Shown here in pieces: positions 24,439-38,000 of a DNA stretch of 64,000 nt (the first letter of the stretch is position 1; the number at the start of each line of letters is the position of its first letter). Both the position numbers and the translations under genes were made by a program. The notes beneath the pieces were generated by a model. That model did not search any database and was not told the DNA's origin. It worked only from the letters and a program-made list of their open reading frames with translations. Source of the stretch: Struthidea cinerea (taxonomy: Eukaryota; Chordata; Aves; Passeriformes; Corcoracidae); NCBI GenBank assembly GCA_013397865.1, contig VZTI01004088.1:2804322-2868321 (forward strand). Direction: 5' to 3'.

Positions 24439-27400
24439 CTATAATACTCCCAACTTGGACTCTCTGGAAAGCCCCAGTTCACACACTATCACCCGTCCCA
24501 TGGGCCAGGTCCCAGAAAGCTTTTGCAGATACTGTAGAATTGGACCCAGAGATACAATGGTGTAACGATACAAAATAGTGTCAGGTCTGGTCTGCCATCA
24601 CCTGCTGCGTTGGACCGGTCTGAATTTGTCATCAGGTACTGTGAGAAATGGAAGATTGAGGAGGAGGACTGTAAACACGCTCAAGTGACTTGCAGTTTGG
24701 CTGTTGAAAAACACATATATCATACTAATTGTTGTTTGACCTTGTGTTTTAGACAAGTAGAACATCTGTGTCTAGGAAACATAGGCCCGTGGTAGCCTTA
24801 GAGGCGCCCTATCAAACATGCTTGAGAATCCTGCCCACCTGTGGGCAATATTAAAGCACAGTGGTAAATTATACTTGTGTGAATCTCTGAAATGCAGGGA
24901 AAAATAGCAGGTTTGCTGATCTTCCACCATGGACCAAGCTTTGCAGTGCCTATGTTCCCACTTGTGTGCCTTTCCTGTCTGCTGCTTTGGTGATCCCTGG
25001 TTGGTGAGGTATCAAAAATGAGTTTACTCTTTGTTTCATCCATGGTTTTCTCATTGTTCCTGTGTCCTGTCTGCACGAGCTCATACAGGTACCATCAAAA
25101 CTTTGAAGTAAATAAACGGGGAAAAAATACAGAAAAAAAAAAATTATAGTCATCTCAGACTAAAACTGAGAATTTAAGATTATTTTCTTGAGAGTTTCTC
25201 TTTAATCCTTACATGTGTTCTTTTGGTGTGTTCCCCCACCCAATTTACTCTTCCAGCAGAATAAAAATTTTTCTGCAGGTCATGATTGTCAGATACTTCA
25301 ATTTATTTTCAATTTTTAGATTAAGATTTTTGACCTTTGAGAGATTTTTGCATGATTGCTATTTGCATTTAATATGATAAATACTTTGAAGTCTATACTA
25401 AATTTGAGAAAAGTACAATAATTATATTTGTTATGCCATGTAACGTGTAATAAAGGAATGTCTTCTAATGATTTCATGTCTGTCTTTCAAAAAACTCCAG
25501 AATATGAAGCTTTTGTGATGTTTAAGGATTAGTTGTGATGCTTAAGTATTAGCAGAATATAATTTATAATTCCATTAAGTCATTTGTAATATCTAATATC
25601 AAAACAGATTCTGAAAGTAGGGCTGTGAATGTGTGAAAGTGTATAATCTTGCTGTACTTCTCAAGTATGATTTACGAATAAATTATTGTGAGTTCCCTTC
25701 AGCCTTGTAACCATGACTGAGGTTTTCAGAGTGGAGACATTCATCCTGAGTGTTTAAAGAAAGTCATACTTGTTTATTTTTTTCCAAGAAATTATAGCTT
25801 TGTCCCTTAGTTGCATAGTCTGATGTGAAATCCCAGTTGTGTATGTGGAAAGTTTCCCGCAGATTTGAATGAGTGTTGGATATGTGCCTGCAGACCTGGT
25901 ATCCAGAGGAAAAACAATGCCAGTAACTGAAGGGCACTTGGACAAGCAATCTGAAGCTTTGCTCCTGCACACTGTGAGTGCATCCTTTGGAATCATAAGG
26001 CTGTTTTGCAGAATTTGGTGTAAAAATCAGGTTTGAACATTTCAGTGTATCTGCTTGTCCTGTATCTGATTTCATCATCCTTCTCTCACCTAGTAATGCT
26101 TAAATAAATCAGTAAGATATTACATTTCAGTTGTTGTACTTGTCCTCTTAAATTATGGCAATGAGTAATAAGATTGCCTGGTTATAATACATACTCGGGG
26201 GATGTGAGTGAGGCACTGAGAATTGCGTTGGATGAAATGTGGTTAAAAAGTCACTTGGTGTTTAATATCTGGGACTACAGATATATAGTGATGTTTATAT
26301 TGAAGCAGTGATAATTTTTAGAAACTATTTACCTGAAGAGCTACATAAAATTTAAGTGTTTTTCGCAAATACTTTTTTTCCAGATTACCAATTCACTTCA
26401 AGCATTTTTTTCCTAAAAGTACTATTGATTACATTTTACAGGCATTTTAAAATGCTCCAGTCTTCATGTAGCCCTCTTTACTGATTGCAAATGGATCTTT
26501 AACCCTGAGACTGGAAGCTCTGGGGAATGTGGCACATAGAAAACCAATATGAAAAGGAGAGAAGCCAGGTCATTGCAGGCACCTTTATTGCATTTAGTGT
26601 GGTGTTGAGTGAGCTTATACACTTCACTAAGTGCAAGGGTGTTTATTTATTAGTCTAAACCAGCCACAGTTCAGCCAGAACTGGGCTGATAAATGCAGCC
26701 AGTAGTGCCCAGGGCTCTAGCTCCAACAGCTGTTTTTGTCTCAGGCTTCCTACAGCTCCCCAAGGTGTTTGGTCAAAATGGTTGGTGGGTATTTCATTTC
26801 AGCAACAATGACCTTACCTGGAGCCTGACTGGTACCACTTGAGGCTGCCTGAGTGATGCTGAGTTTTGTGTGTGGGCATCAGTGCAAAGGAAGGCAAGAG
26901 ACTCCCTCCTGTAACTCTACAGATGGGGAACCCCAAACATGAAATGCTTGCCCAGGATAAGGCAGCAGGGTAGCAGGAGGTGGAAACAGAGAGTTGGAGG
27001 ATGGTTCCCTGCCATTCTTCTCATGGTATATCTACATCAATGGTTTGCATTTCTTGCTCATGGGTCAAAGCTGGCTTTAAGCTGACTGCAAGTACTAGCA
27101 CAGGTAACATATATTCCTAAGGGTAAGTGGCTGAAGCCTGTTCTTCCATGGGAACACAAGTAGCAGCCATTCCAGATAAGACAGAAGATCTTGTATTGAA
27201 CTAAACTTTGTAATATTTACATGCTTTATGATTATAGTTATGTGCTGCATATACTAGGTGTACAAATACTCAGTTCTGAGTAAGTAGAAGTGTCTTTCAG
27301 CCACTCTGTTGTCTCTTCTTAATGGATGCCCTGGATGAGCTTACACTTAAATTAAGAGGCCCAGTAGTATTCAGCTTATGGTCCATAAACACTCTGGGTC

Positions 27401-30400
27401 TGCAAAAAGTAGTTGGGGAATACTATGCAATTGTCAGTAGGCCTGAATTTGCAATAGATAGGACAATTTGTAAGGATATGCAGATGAGAAAAATACATTC
27501 CCATTTCAAGTGCAGGAGCTTTCCTACAAGCTGTGTTAGGAGTGTCCCAGTTCCATCAATTTTGTTCACTTTCTGTTTCCAAGGTTCCAGTCTCTGATAG
27601 TCCACCCTTCATTTCATCTTAGGTAGCTCCTGGATTCCTGTGTGGAGCAAACCGATTTGGAGGAGAGACTATACAGCTCACTGGCTCCTAGGGAGGCAGC
27701 CTTCAAATGCAGGAGCAAGGTCAGTCAGTTTCAATTGTTACTGAGCCAGGGTCTTGACCCTGCCGTGTGTTGTCAACATGGTACAGGTGTGGTAAAACAC
27801 CAAGGACATCAGCAGCATTGAGCATCACATGCCTTCTCGCTTCCTTGTGGAAAGTCTCATGCTGTCTTTTGCTCTCTGTAACTGTTTTTGCCCAGCAGAG
27901 ATATTTTACAAATGTTTTTACTTGAGTGTAGAAATACTAAAGCAAAGTAAATATCTGCTTTTCTTGATTTCTCTGTTCATTTCTTTGCCTTTGGGCCACG
28001 ATGATGTGATAGGTTTAAGAAGGTAGTATTTTGACACTTGTCATTCTGATTCCTAAAGCATTACTACCACTACAGTGTGCTTTTATTTTAGCCATGTAGG
28101 TAGGTGGTATAGTCAATTCTGCACAAGTCTGATATTAAAGGTAAGAAAAAACCCAGCCTTTTGCGGAGGAGATATAATTCAGCCAGGGTGGTGCTGATTT
28201 TCACAAAATTGGCATGATAGCTGTCACAAAGACTGCCTCTTAGAGTAGTATATCCAATCTCTGATTTTATAATAGTCCTAGTACATGCTTATCAAATTTG
28301 TGCTAATTCTTTATGCAGGTCACCATGTATTTCTCAAACTCCACTGCTATGGCAACAAATTAAGTATTTTGTTCACTTAGAGGCTAATGACATTACTCTA
28401 GAAGAGAAATTGAGGGCATTTATCAGAGATTTTTACAGTGACAGATACTGACAAATGTAATAATAAAGCAAACATCCAACATGAGTTGACGTAATTATCA
28501 GAATAAGAGGAAAATTACAGTTTTGTAAGTACAATCAAATAACCACTGTATTTCTTAATGATGTTTTGTTTTCCTGAAGTCTTAATTATTCTAAATTGGG
28601 GAAAGAAAGAACAAATATCAACATCACAAGCTGACTACCCTGTTGCAAACACAGTACTAGCAATGAGCCACAGAGCCCTTTACTGCTCCATCTCTCACTT
28701 TAAAGCAGCCCAAGCCAGTGATGACTGAAATGAATTTGTCACATGCCAGATGGCATAACTGATATGGGTCGGTGGCTTCAGCCAAGCTTCTGGTCACATC
28801 ACGATCACTTCTGCCATTACTGCCAACTTGTTCTCTATTCTAATTCTCTACCCTGTCCAAATTACTCTCCTACTATACCCTACACCTTCCTTCTCAGAAT
28901 AGTTACTTTCCTGTCCTCCAGGAAGGAGGAAGACAGGAGGAAGGTCTGGTTGATGTTCTTTTTGGTACACAGTGATGTGTGATAGTACCACTAAAGGAAG
29001 TTTTCCTTGCATTTTTAAGTCTCAGCACAGAGGCCAAGATTGGATATCTTCACCTCAGAAGAAATTATTTCCCTGCACAAGACTATGCAACCTGTCAGTA
29101 ATATTGTGTTACTTTTGTGCAGACATGATTTTCTGTGAGCAAGAAGAGGTGTTTTCCCTGTTCACTGTCTCTTGGCTCATGCTGGTTAACCCAGGTGTCA
29201 GAGTCCTAAGGAACTGCTCCAGAAATCATCCTGTGTCAACCAGGACACATGCTGTAGCCTATCTGAGCTAAGCCTAACTGTTCAGTTTAATCCCAGATAG
29301 AGTTTTTCCTCAAGTGATTATATATTTTACATTCATTCATGAGGATTAATGCTTACATAGAGCAAAGATTTAGAGACAAATTTAATTTAATATGGTATAA
29401 CTGTTGCTGTCAAATACACTCATCTGAGCCTGAGGGGCTCCATCTGCTGTTTGAATCTGACAGAGAAGAGGTTGGTCCCTATGCAGGAGCTGTTCAGGGG
29501 CTCCAGTTCCATACTAAGACCCTTTCATTGGCATTAGTTTAGCCTTGTAAGTATCCAGAAAGCACAATGTGGATTGAAAAATCCTGAGGGCCAGAGACAC
29601 TTGCCTTCTCCTGATCGAGTTCACTCTGTGTTTGGCTTTTCTTATTAGAATTACCATTGGCTCATCAAGCAGATTCTGCTCTCCCTTGCCTCCCTCCATG
29701 CCACAGCCTTCAATTCAGATAGGGTTGTAGTGATTAGAGCAAGAATTTGAGACTTTTCAAACATGTCCCCACCTCTACTGCAGTTTTTAATATCCCTATC
29801 ACAATGAAGTTATTGATAATCTCTTGCCAAAAATGGTGAGGAAGTTTCAAAAAATTGAGGCATTGGCTTAAAATAAATTAAATCGGAAGTTAGATGGTTT
29901 TGTGTTTTGATAAAACTTACAAAGCACTTAGGTCCTTGCCTCTCCTTTAGGCATTGAAATCCTCATTTGTTTCAAGCATTGTTTATATTGCATTGGAGTC
30001 TTTGAATATGTCAGGCAAGAACTAACTTTTATTTAAAATTTAAATAAAGACCCCTGTAATTACATGACTCTAGAAGCTGAGTCTTTAAGGAAAACACCAT
30101 GAGAGTGTTTTGAGAGTTGGTAAAAGTGCACGTCTGGATACAGATGTGCAGATATATATCCCTGTAAACTGAAACATTGATCTATTTTTATACATGCATA
30201 CATTCACCAATTTATAAACAGTTTAATAAATTTTCTGTACATGATTCAAGGTAGGAGGGCTTAGGATTTGTATTTTTCAGAAAGGATTACCTTTCTAAAA
30301 GTAGATTCGTTAATGCTTGGAGATTAAAAAAAAAGGAACAATACTAGATTTTGTCTTTTTGGAGCTGAATACTTGAAAATGTAATTCAAAGTGACAACAG

Positions 30401-30579
30401 TCACATAAATAGTGACTTCTGCTCTTGATGACTTCTTTTCTCCTTAGAGGATATTTCATTAATTTATTCTTGAATTATGTTGTAACTACAATGCACATTC
30501 TTAGGCAGGCAAAATCTAGTTAAAAACCAGCACAATGCACAGAAACAATATGCTCCACATCCCTTCCAAACCTTATCTA
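24439..30579. other. Non-coding intronic stretch (UNC79 5' intron)
   Basis: AT-rich intron with no recognised exon. The only candidate repeat is a MIR-like block at 26910-26990. Confidence 0.5.
26910..26990 (+). repeat. Possible MIR-like SINE core relic
   Basis: The order ctctacagatggggaa, then atgcttgcccagg, then aggcagcagggtagc resembles the MIR core found as old relics in amniote genomes. It is short and diverged, so this is a weak call. Confidence 0.4.
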
Positions 30580-32110
30580 CCTTGTCCTACAAAAGCCACA
30601 TTTCAAAACAACCAGACATGCACAAGTCCATGGGACATGATAGGATGCACACACAAGTGCTGAGGGAGTTGGCCAATGACACTTTAAGACTGATTTTTAT
30701 TATCTTTAAAAAGGTCAAAGCAACTGGAAGGGTCCTGAGAAACAGAAGAAAGCAAATGTCACTCCTATTTTCACAAGGACAAGCACAGGTATCCAGGAAA
30801 TTATAGGTCATTTATCTTCACCTTGACCCATGGGAAGATGATGGAGCAAATAATCCTGTAAACCACTTCCAAACACATTAAGGACAGGAAAGTTATTTGG
30901 AGGAGTCACTGTGCATTTACAAAGGGAAAATCATGCCTGATCAACCTGATAGCCTTCTGCAACAAAACTACTGATTCAGTGTCTGAGGAGAAAGCAGTGA
31001 AAGTTTATCTTTAGCAAGACTTTCATCAATGCCTCCCATAACATTGGCAAAGACAAACTGATGAAATATGGACTAGGCAAGCTGACGATGTCAATTGAAA
31101 AGTGGCCAGACAAACTGCCAGGCTCAAAGGGTTGTGCTCAGGGGCAAAAAGTCCCGCTGGAAACCAGTTGCCAGTGCTGCACTGCAGGGATCAACCCTGG
31201 GCCAGTGCTGTTTCATGTCTGTGCCAGTGACCCTCTGCAGATCTTGGAGAAGCAGTTGATATACCAGAAGCTGATGGTTGTGCTGCCATTCAAATGCGTC
31301 TTGAGAGCTTGGAGACATGGACCAACAGGAGTCTCATGAAGTTCAACAGGTGAAAATCCAAGTCATGCACATCAGAGGGAATAACTAAGCACCAGTACAG
31401 GCTGGGGCTGAGCAGCTGAAAAGCAGCTCTGCAAAGAGTGACGTGGGGGTCCTGGTAGACACCAAGCTGACTGTGAGCCAGGAATGAACCTTCATGGCAA
31501 GAAGGCCAACAGGATCCTGGGCTGCAGTAGGAAGAGCATGGCCAGCTGGTCAAGGGAGGTGTTCATACTCCTCTATTTGGCACTAGTTAGACCCAACTGG
31601 AGTGCTGTGTCTGGTTATGGACTCACCAGTACAAGAAAGACATGAATATACTGGAGTAAGTTGAGGGAAGGGGTAAGTGATGAAGAGACCGGAGCACCTG
31701 TCATATAACAGGTGCTGAGAGAACTGGGACTGTTTAGCCCCAAAGTCAAAAGGTTTGGGGTGAGGAGTGGGTCTTGTCAATGTGCACAAATACCTTAGGA
31801 CAGGGACTAAGGAGATGGAACCAGACTTTTCTCAGTGGAGCTCAGTGACAGGACCACAGGCAATTGGCTCAAACTGAAATACAAGAATTTCCACTTAAAC
31901 AGAAGAAAAAACTTTCTGCTGTGAGGATGGTCAAACCTTTGAACAGGTTGCTTGGAGAATTTGTGGGGTCTTCATCCTTGCAGATATTTGAAACCTGACT
32001 GCACATGGCCCTGAGCAATTTGCTCTAGCTGACCTCACTTTGAGCAGAGAAGTTAGACAAGCTCCAGGGATTCTTTCCAGCCTTGAAGATTCCATGATTC
32101 TGTGAAATTT
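30580..32110 (+). mobile_element. CR1 LINE fragment with decayed reverse transcriptase and 3' UTR
   Basis: About 1.5 kb of plus-strand CR1. It includes diverged reverse-transcriptase segments in the expected order: gtgctgagggagttggcc, then gaagaaagcaaatgtcactc, then atcaacctgatagccttctg, then cctcccataacattggc. The 3' part (cccaactggagtgctgtgtc) follows, and the tail (gattccatgattctgtga) ends near 32105. The frame is broken repeatedly by indels and stops, and the catalytic motif of the reverse transcriptase is not recognisable. It is 5' truncated, as most CR1 copies are, and cannot be active. Confidence 0.9.
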
Positions 32111-33889
32111 CTGCTCATAAACTCAGAAAGTAGCATTTTCTTTTGGTTTTCTTCGGTTGGTATGTAAATTTTCCACTCCCCATTCATTTAATGTTAAAAA
32201 TATGTTCTTTCATTAATGATTTGTGGGCTTTAAGATGCCTGCAGCTTTTATGTGTTCTCTTAACTGAGTGTGTGCAGAGGCAAAAACCATATGGACATAA
32301 ACCTTAGCTGCTTAAAAAGGTTTCCAGTGGAGAACTGTACCCATTTTATTAGACACATTCATGAGGATCTTGCTGAGAAATTATGCCTTTGATTCAGCTC
32401 AGAGACTTGAGAAATTAATTCCCAGAGTACCACATTCCTATATTTGCTCCTTAATGACATTTGTTCACAATTTAAAATGTGAGTCTCTATACTTGAATTA
32501 ACAAACTAGGCAACGATTAAATTGTTTGACTGAACAAGAGACGACTTGTATGGGATTTATTTAGGGCTTAGACATTGTTTAGACAATGCAGAAGGACTCA
32601 TAAGCAATAAATTGTTTACCATGTACCTGAACTACATGCTGAACTGTGTAGGACCTTGTTCAGTAAATGCAGGCATAGCTGCAATTTTCAGGCACTTACG
32701 AAGAAATTTTACATGAGAAATGGAATTAATATTTTCTCAGTGTACTCCTGCTTTATCAACCTCAGTGTTTTTAATAAGCTCGCCAGTCTGGTATGTGAAC
32801 CAGAAGAAGATGGTGTATTTTAAAGATACTTAGGGAAGCTCAATTCCCCTCAGTGCAGAGAGTTCCCTATTGTTCTGTAATGAGCAATAAAGCAGTTCAG
32901 ATTGATTTGTTGCATCAACAGACAGAAATTCAAAGATGAAACCTGTCTTCAATATCTTATTTCAATGAAGTCTGAAAGCCATTTGTCTGTATTTTCATCA
33001 CTTATGCTCCATGTTGTGAGACATAGGGTTGGGGGAAGCAGGGTTTGTAGCACCACATGACCTCTCTGGGTACTTCACTAAATAAAGCTTCTAATAAAAG
33101 AAAAAACTTCAATGTTTAATCTCAAATATTTGAATGTAAAAGAGAAAACGATGGTATAAGTTGGCTTTGCTCTCTCTTTGGGGCTCACAAGCAGCAGGGA
33201 GTGTGGAAAGAACTATGGCTTCCAGTAAGAGCTCTGTTTTGTACCTAATTAAGTGTTGAAGAAACATTGCCCATGCAATATTTTTAGAAAATTGCTTTCA
33301 GAAGAAAAAGCCAACCAGTTAAATGCCAGTGAACAGCATCTGCCCCTTCACCGCGGTTCCTGGCACCAAATGTGCATTGTCCTAAAACCAGGGCAGCAGT
33401 AATTTGGAGGCACTGCCTTGTATGATGAATAACAAAACATACCTGTTTTCCTCCACCTCCACAGCACAGTTCTCTTTGACTGGTACAGGCCTACTCATCT
33501 TACACAGCCCAGAATTTTGAGGAGAGTATGTTGCAATGGACTTTTTTGTGTGTAAACATCAAGACTCCCATGCCTTGGCTGATGAAATACTGCTGCTTCC
33601 ACATAGCTTTTTCAGAGGTGTGAGGGTCTGAAAAACTGGTTTGGAAAGTTTCAGAGAAGAAACTCATAGCTAACCGTTCATTTCTGAGACCTCGTAAGGA
33701 CAAGTCAGGATGCTGGGGAAGCTGACAGGACACACAGTGGTAAAATAATTTCTCTTGGAGCAAATTTATTGTTATTACTGTACTCCCACCACAGCTGGAC
33801 AAAGGTCTTTTCATCCCACTTTCGTCCTGGGGTGGTCACCATGGCTGGGATCTGGTGATAGAGAGGGACACAGTCGGGGCTGAGCGCAG
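32111..33889. other. Non-coding intronic stretch
   Basis: AT-rich sequence between the CR1 fragment and the second CpG island. No exon or repeat family was recognised. Confidence 0.5.
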
Positions 33890-35090
33890 CCCTTGTCTCC
33901 TCGGGAAAGGCATGGCGGTTCCGAGGTGCTTGGTGCACTGTGGAAACAGGTGGCGAAACCCCGGCAGAGGCACCTGACTGCCCGCCCGCCGGGGGTACAC
34001 AGCTGGAGCCCAGGGGTCGAGGGGAGAAGTGCTCAAGGGAACAACCGTCCTGTTCCATGCCAAGGATCACACGGAGTACACAGCACAGCCCCTGGCAGTG
34101 CCACCACCGCTGTCCTCGCTCAGTGAAGCTCCCGCGGGGCCGGGCGAGGGCACCGCCAGCCCCTCCGCAGCCCCGGCCACCCTGGCGGCCCCGGGGGCAC
34201 CGCCGACGCTTATCAAGATTTTCCGGCTCGGCAGCTCTCAACTCGACGCTGTGACAATCTCGGCGGGGCCACAACCCCGCTGGCGCGGGTGCCCCAGGAC
34301 CTCCCCGGGGCCAGCCGGCCTCCCCCTCCCCATTGCATCCCATGGCGTCGCATGTCCCATGTTCCCCGTCCTATCTCCCACCCCGTCCCTCCTGAGGATG
34401 CTGTTTGCTGCGGCCGCCAGGCGCGCTGCTCCTTTAAGCGCGCTCCCGCCNNNNNNNNNNNNNNNNNNNNNNNNNNNNNNNNNNNNNNNNNNNNNNNNNN
34501 NNNNNNNNNNNNNNNNNNNNNNNNNNNNNNNNNNNNNNNNNNNNNNNNNNNNNNNNNNNNNNNNNNNNNNNNNNNNNNNNNNNNNNNNNNNNNNNNNNNN
34601 NNNNNNNNNNNNNNNNNNNNNNNNNNNNNNNNNNNNNNNNNNNNNNNNNNNNNNNNNNNNNNNNNNNNNNNNNNNNNNNNNNNNNNNNNAGCATGCGGTG
34701 CAGGGGGAGGGGGCTGCCGGCGTTCTGGCTCTTTCTGTCGGAGCCGCCGCCGGTGCTGGGTGGCTGCAGCCCCCGGAGCCCCTCGCTAGCCGGGCGGCCC
34801 CCTCGGGGCGGCGGCGTGTTTGTGCAAAGGCAGAGCCGGGGACCCGACCGGGGAAATGAGGGATAGGGGGCGAGAGTTAATTTTGAGACCGCCGGCTTGG
34901 CCCCCCGCCCCACGGCGGGAGCGGTCTAGCCTGCCCCGTCTGCCAGCGCTGCGCCCTGTCCCAAAGGATGCACCACCTGCGAGAGCAGAGGTGACGCACG
35001 CGTTGCCACCTTGCAGGTGGTCTTGCAGTGAGATAGAGCGACAAGAGTCGCGCTGTCGTTCTTGCCCGTGCCGCTCACCTTTAGGGTGAA
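33890..35090. promoter_or_regulatory. Second CpG island, possible internal promoter or 5' exon of UNC79
   Basis: Composition becomes strongly GC- and CpG-rich from about 33890 to 35090, with a 239-base N gap at 34451-34689. It lies about 29 kb downstream of the first island and 5 kb upstream of the first certain UNC79 exon. Candidate plus-strand donors occur (for example CAG then GTGGTC near 35016), but none gives a recognisable leader. The missing UNC79 start exon or an alternative promoter could be in the gap. This is inference from position and composition; the long frames through it on both strands are composition artefacts. Confidence 0.5.
34451..34689. other. Assembly gap (N run)
   Basis: 239 unresolved bases at the GC peak of the second CpG island. 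It may hide an exon or transcription start. Confidence 0.99.
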
Positions 35091-38000
35091 TGTAGGCTGG
35101 GTGTTTGTGTCTTGCCCACAGGCCTCCTGCCACAGTGCTCGGTGTCCCAGCAGGATTCCCCCAGGAGCTGGCATACCCCTGCCTGCGGCCAGCGTGCCTC
35201 TGCTTGGTCACGGGTGTTCTAACCACCATGTTGGCTGGATCTGATCAGAGCATGATTAGATGACATGGTGGTTGGGATACCTGCATCTGGGCCATGGAAG
35301 TGCTCCCCACTGTTGTTGCTCACGACACCTGGTGTGTCTGCAAGAGCCCTGATGGGAGGCTGAAAAGAAAATACTCGGGGTAGTCGAGCTCATCACCCAT
35401 GTCAAAGCTACTTTCTTGCCTGATACAGTGTCATGGTTATGAACAGGGAGTCTGTGACCAGGGGGTTGGATTGATGTTTGTCATGATGACATGATATGAT
35501 TTGACACTTCACATGCTGAGACTTGCTCTCTTCTTCCTCCAGGTCACTGAGGAGGATCCTTGTGTTTATATATGTCTATGCTGAACTGATCTAACAAAAA
35601 GAATATCTGTATTTTTTTTCTTTTAGGTTTTACTGCTTATTTATAGTGATGGATGATCTTGCTTTAAAAATATTGTACAGATGTTAATTTATTGCTGTAG
35701 AGGTGCAGTTCTAGCGTCATAAATAGAGACACAATGTTCTGACTGCAGAAGCCGTGAATTGTGCTATGTTTGGATCTGTAGCGTTCTGTTGTTGCTGCCT
35801 TCCCCACCTTCCACCTGGGTTCTGTAACTGTTTCTTCTTTCATGTGATACTTACACATTAATTACACTTCCTTCACACTGCCATGTGGAAGAATTTGTGC
35901 TGCTTTTTGTCCCAGCACTGGCTGTGGCATTTTCTTCCTCTTCTATTCTGCCTTTTCTGTTCCTCCATTCCTAATGCTTTTGGTCTGTTCTGTCTGAGCT
36001 TTTCTTTCCTGTTTTATCCTTGGCTGTTTTTTCTTTTCATCCCTTTGTACTTTTCAAGACACTGCATCCAGGCCTGCCATGTCCCTATTGTTCTCTATTT
36101 TAAGATTTACTTCGGGGTCCAGATTTCAGATCTGCCTCCTAATGTTCCTTTTCATGATACTCCAGGAAAAGTATTTGGTTAATGGACATATCCTTTGCAT
36201 TCTAACCTGCTGAATGTATTTTGTTTATCAAGGCTACATCCCTGACTAGTTCTTACGGCATTACCAAATGTCTTTATCTCTACATAACTTCAAGATTCCC
36301 TCACCTGCAATTTTTGAGCAATGGACTCTGACAAGGATGTGTTGGTGTGCGTACATCACTACCAGTCAAACCCCAGCTGTCGCTGTTGTTGCTTCTGCCC
36401 TCATTGAGTGACAGGCAAGAACCAGAATGTCTTGGGAAGGACTCAAGTCACAGTCATAATGAATCTCAGTTTACCAGTGAAACACTACGACTGTGGAATC
36501 ACACTGAACAGAAGATGTGCTGGGCTAAACATGAATACCACAGCTCTTGGGCAGGTTGTATGAACAACAGGTAAAATGGTGTCAGTCTGGGAAGTCGACT
36601 GGAGAAGCTTCCCTTTTTTGTGACCACACACATCTTGTATCCCATACTAGACGTATCAACAGAGAATTTCATCATTTGACTCTTTGCAGCATGCCTGACG
36701 TGTTCTGTTGTATTCAAAGAAAACAAATTCTTTTTGACCTTAAATAGCAGTAATTGGTGTTTAGTTGTGGTAAGTAATGTCCTGGGAATGCCTGATGCCT
36801 GCTCTGTTCCCTTTCAGAGCAGTGGAGCAGCCGAAGCCAAAGCTTTGAGGACTCCTAGTGGTTTCACTCTTGGTTCAGTCAATGCTTACACAAGGGCTGA
36901 GGAGTTTAGTGAAGTCTGTGTAGATCCTAGAGAGATACCTGTTTGGTTTTTGTGATGACCCTGTGACAGTGGCAAAGTACTTCCACAGGGTGACGTCACT
37001 TTTTGAAGTGTGTCTCCGGGTACTCAGAAACTCAGAAAATTGGGTCATTCACATACTTGCTGTAACTCAAAAGCTGGCAAAGTTTTTGCTCTGGGGCTTT
37101 CCTTCAGAAGTTTCTTTGTGTTCTGGGAGGCTGTGCTGAAATGGATAGAGTTTTGGGAAGCAGAACTGAAAAGTGAGGCCGAAACCTTTAGCCTAGAGCT
37201 AGTGTTAATATTTAGGCTTTATAAATAAGTTTTCTCTTTTGATATTTTGCCTGATACAATTGCACAACAATGCCAATTAATAGAAATAAATGGATTTCCA
37301 TTTTTATTTAAAATAAAGTGATTCTAAGTGATTCTAGATACCCCTTTGCTCTGTATTGAAAGTTAGTAACTGTAGGGAGGCACACAGCTCTCTGAAATAA
37401 CATCTAGATCTGAATTCTGTAATCATCTTTGGCATTTTGTTCCTCCATTTAGTTTACAGATATCTGGCAGCAAACCATGGCAGTCACACTAATCTGTGCA
37501 CCTTGCTGCAAATCGTACTTAGTTGGGTACTATGACACATGGTCTGTGCCCTTTACAAGTATACCTGGTTTCGGTTTTTTTTCACCCGACAAGAGAAAGT
37601 AACGTCACAAAATACGTTTATGAAGTCATTGCTTTCTTAGTCTAGAAACTAAACTAGATCAGTTTTTTTGACAGTTAAAGCAAATGTCTACCTTTTAAAT
37701 AATCTGATGAGACAGCCTGCAAATCTGGGACTAAAACTGAGATTAGTGGGCAGAAGGAATGAAGTGTGAGATGGGAAGGGGAAAACAGTCTTGGACTGCC
37801 CAAGTCAACCTCTGTAATGTGGAGTGAAACACATCCTGCCCAGATGTTACTGCCCCAGTGGTTTGGGGGCTGTATAGGAAGCTAGATATGGCTGCTCTCA
37901 CACGGGATAACCTCCTGAAAAGCACAGTTTATGTGCCACAGGCCTACGTGGTGGCCTGAAAGTCTCTGATCTTACTCCCAGCTATCCTGAGGCGATCTGA

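Noticed and set aside
31061..31790. Several open frames of 60-90 codons on both strands
   Set aside because: They lie inside the CR1 fragment at 30580-32110 and are remnants or antisense shadows of it, not host genes.
33705..35229. Open frames on both strands across the second CpG island
   Set aside because: Same composition effect and N gap; no splice-consistent match to a known protein.
36734..36955. Possible extra exon after a good acceptor at 36817
   Set aside because: A pyrimidine-rich acceptor-like site is present, but no convincing donor follows in frame and the translated sequence matches no part of UNC79 that I know.
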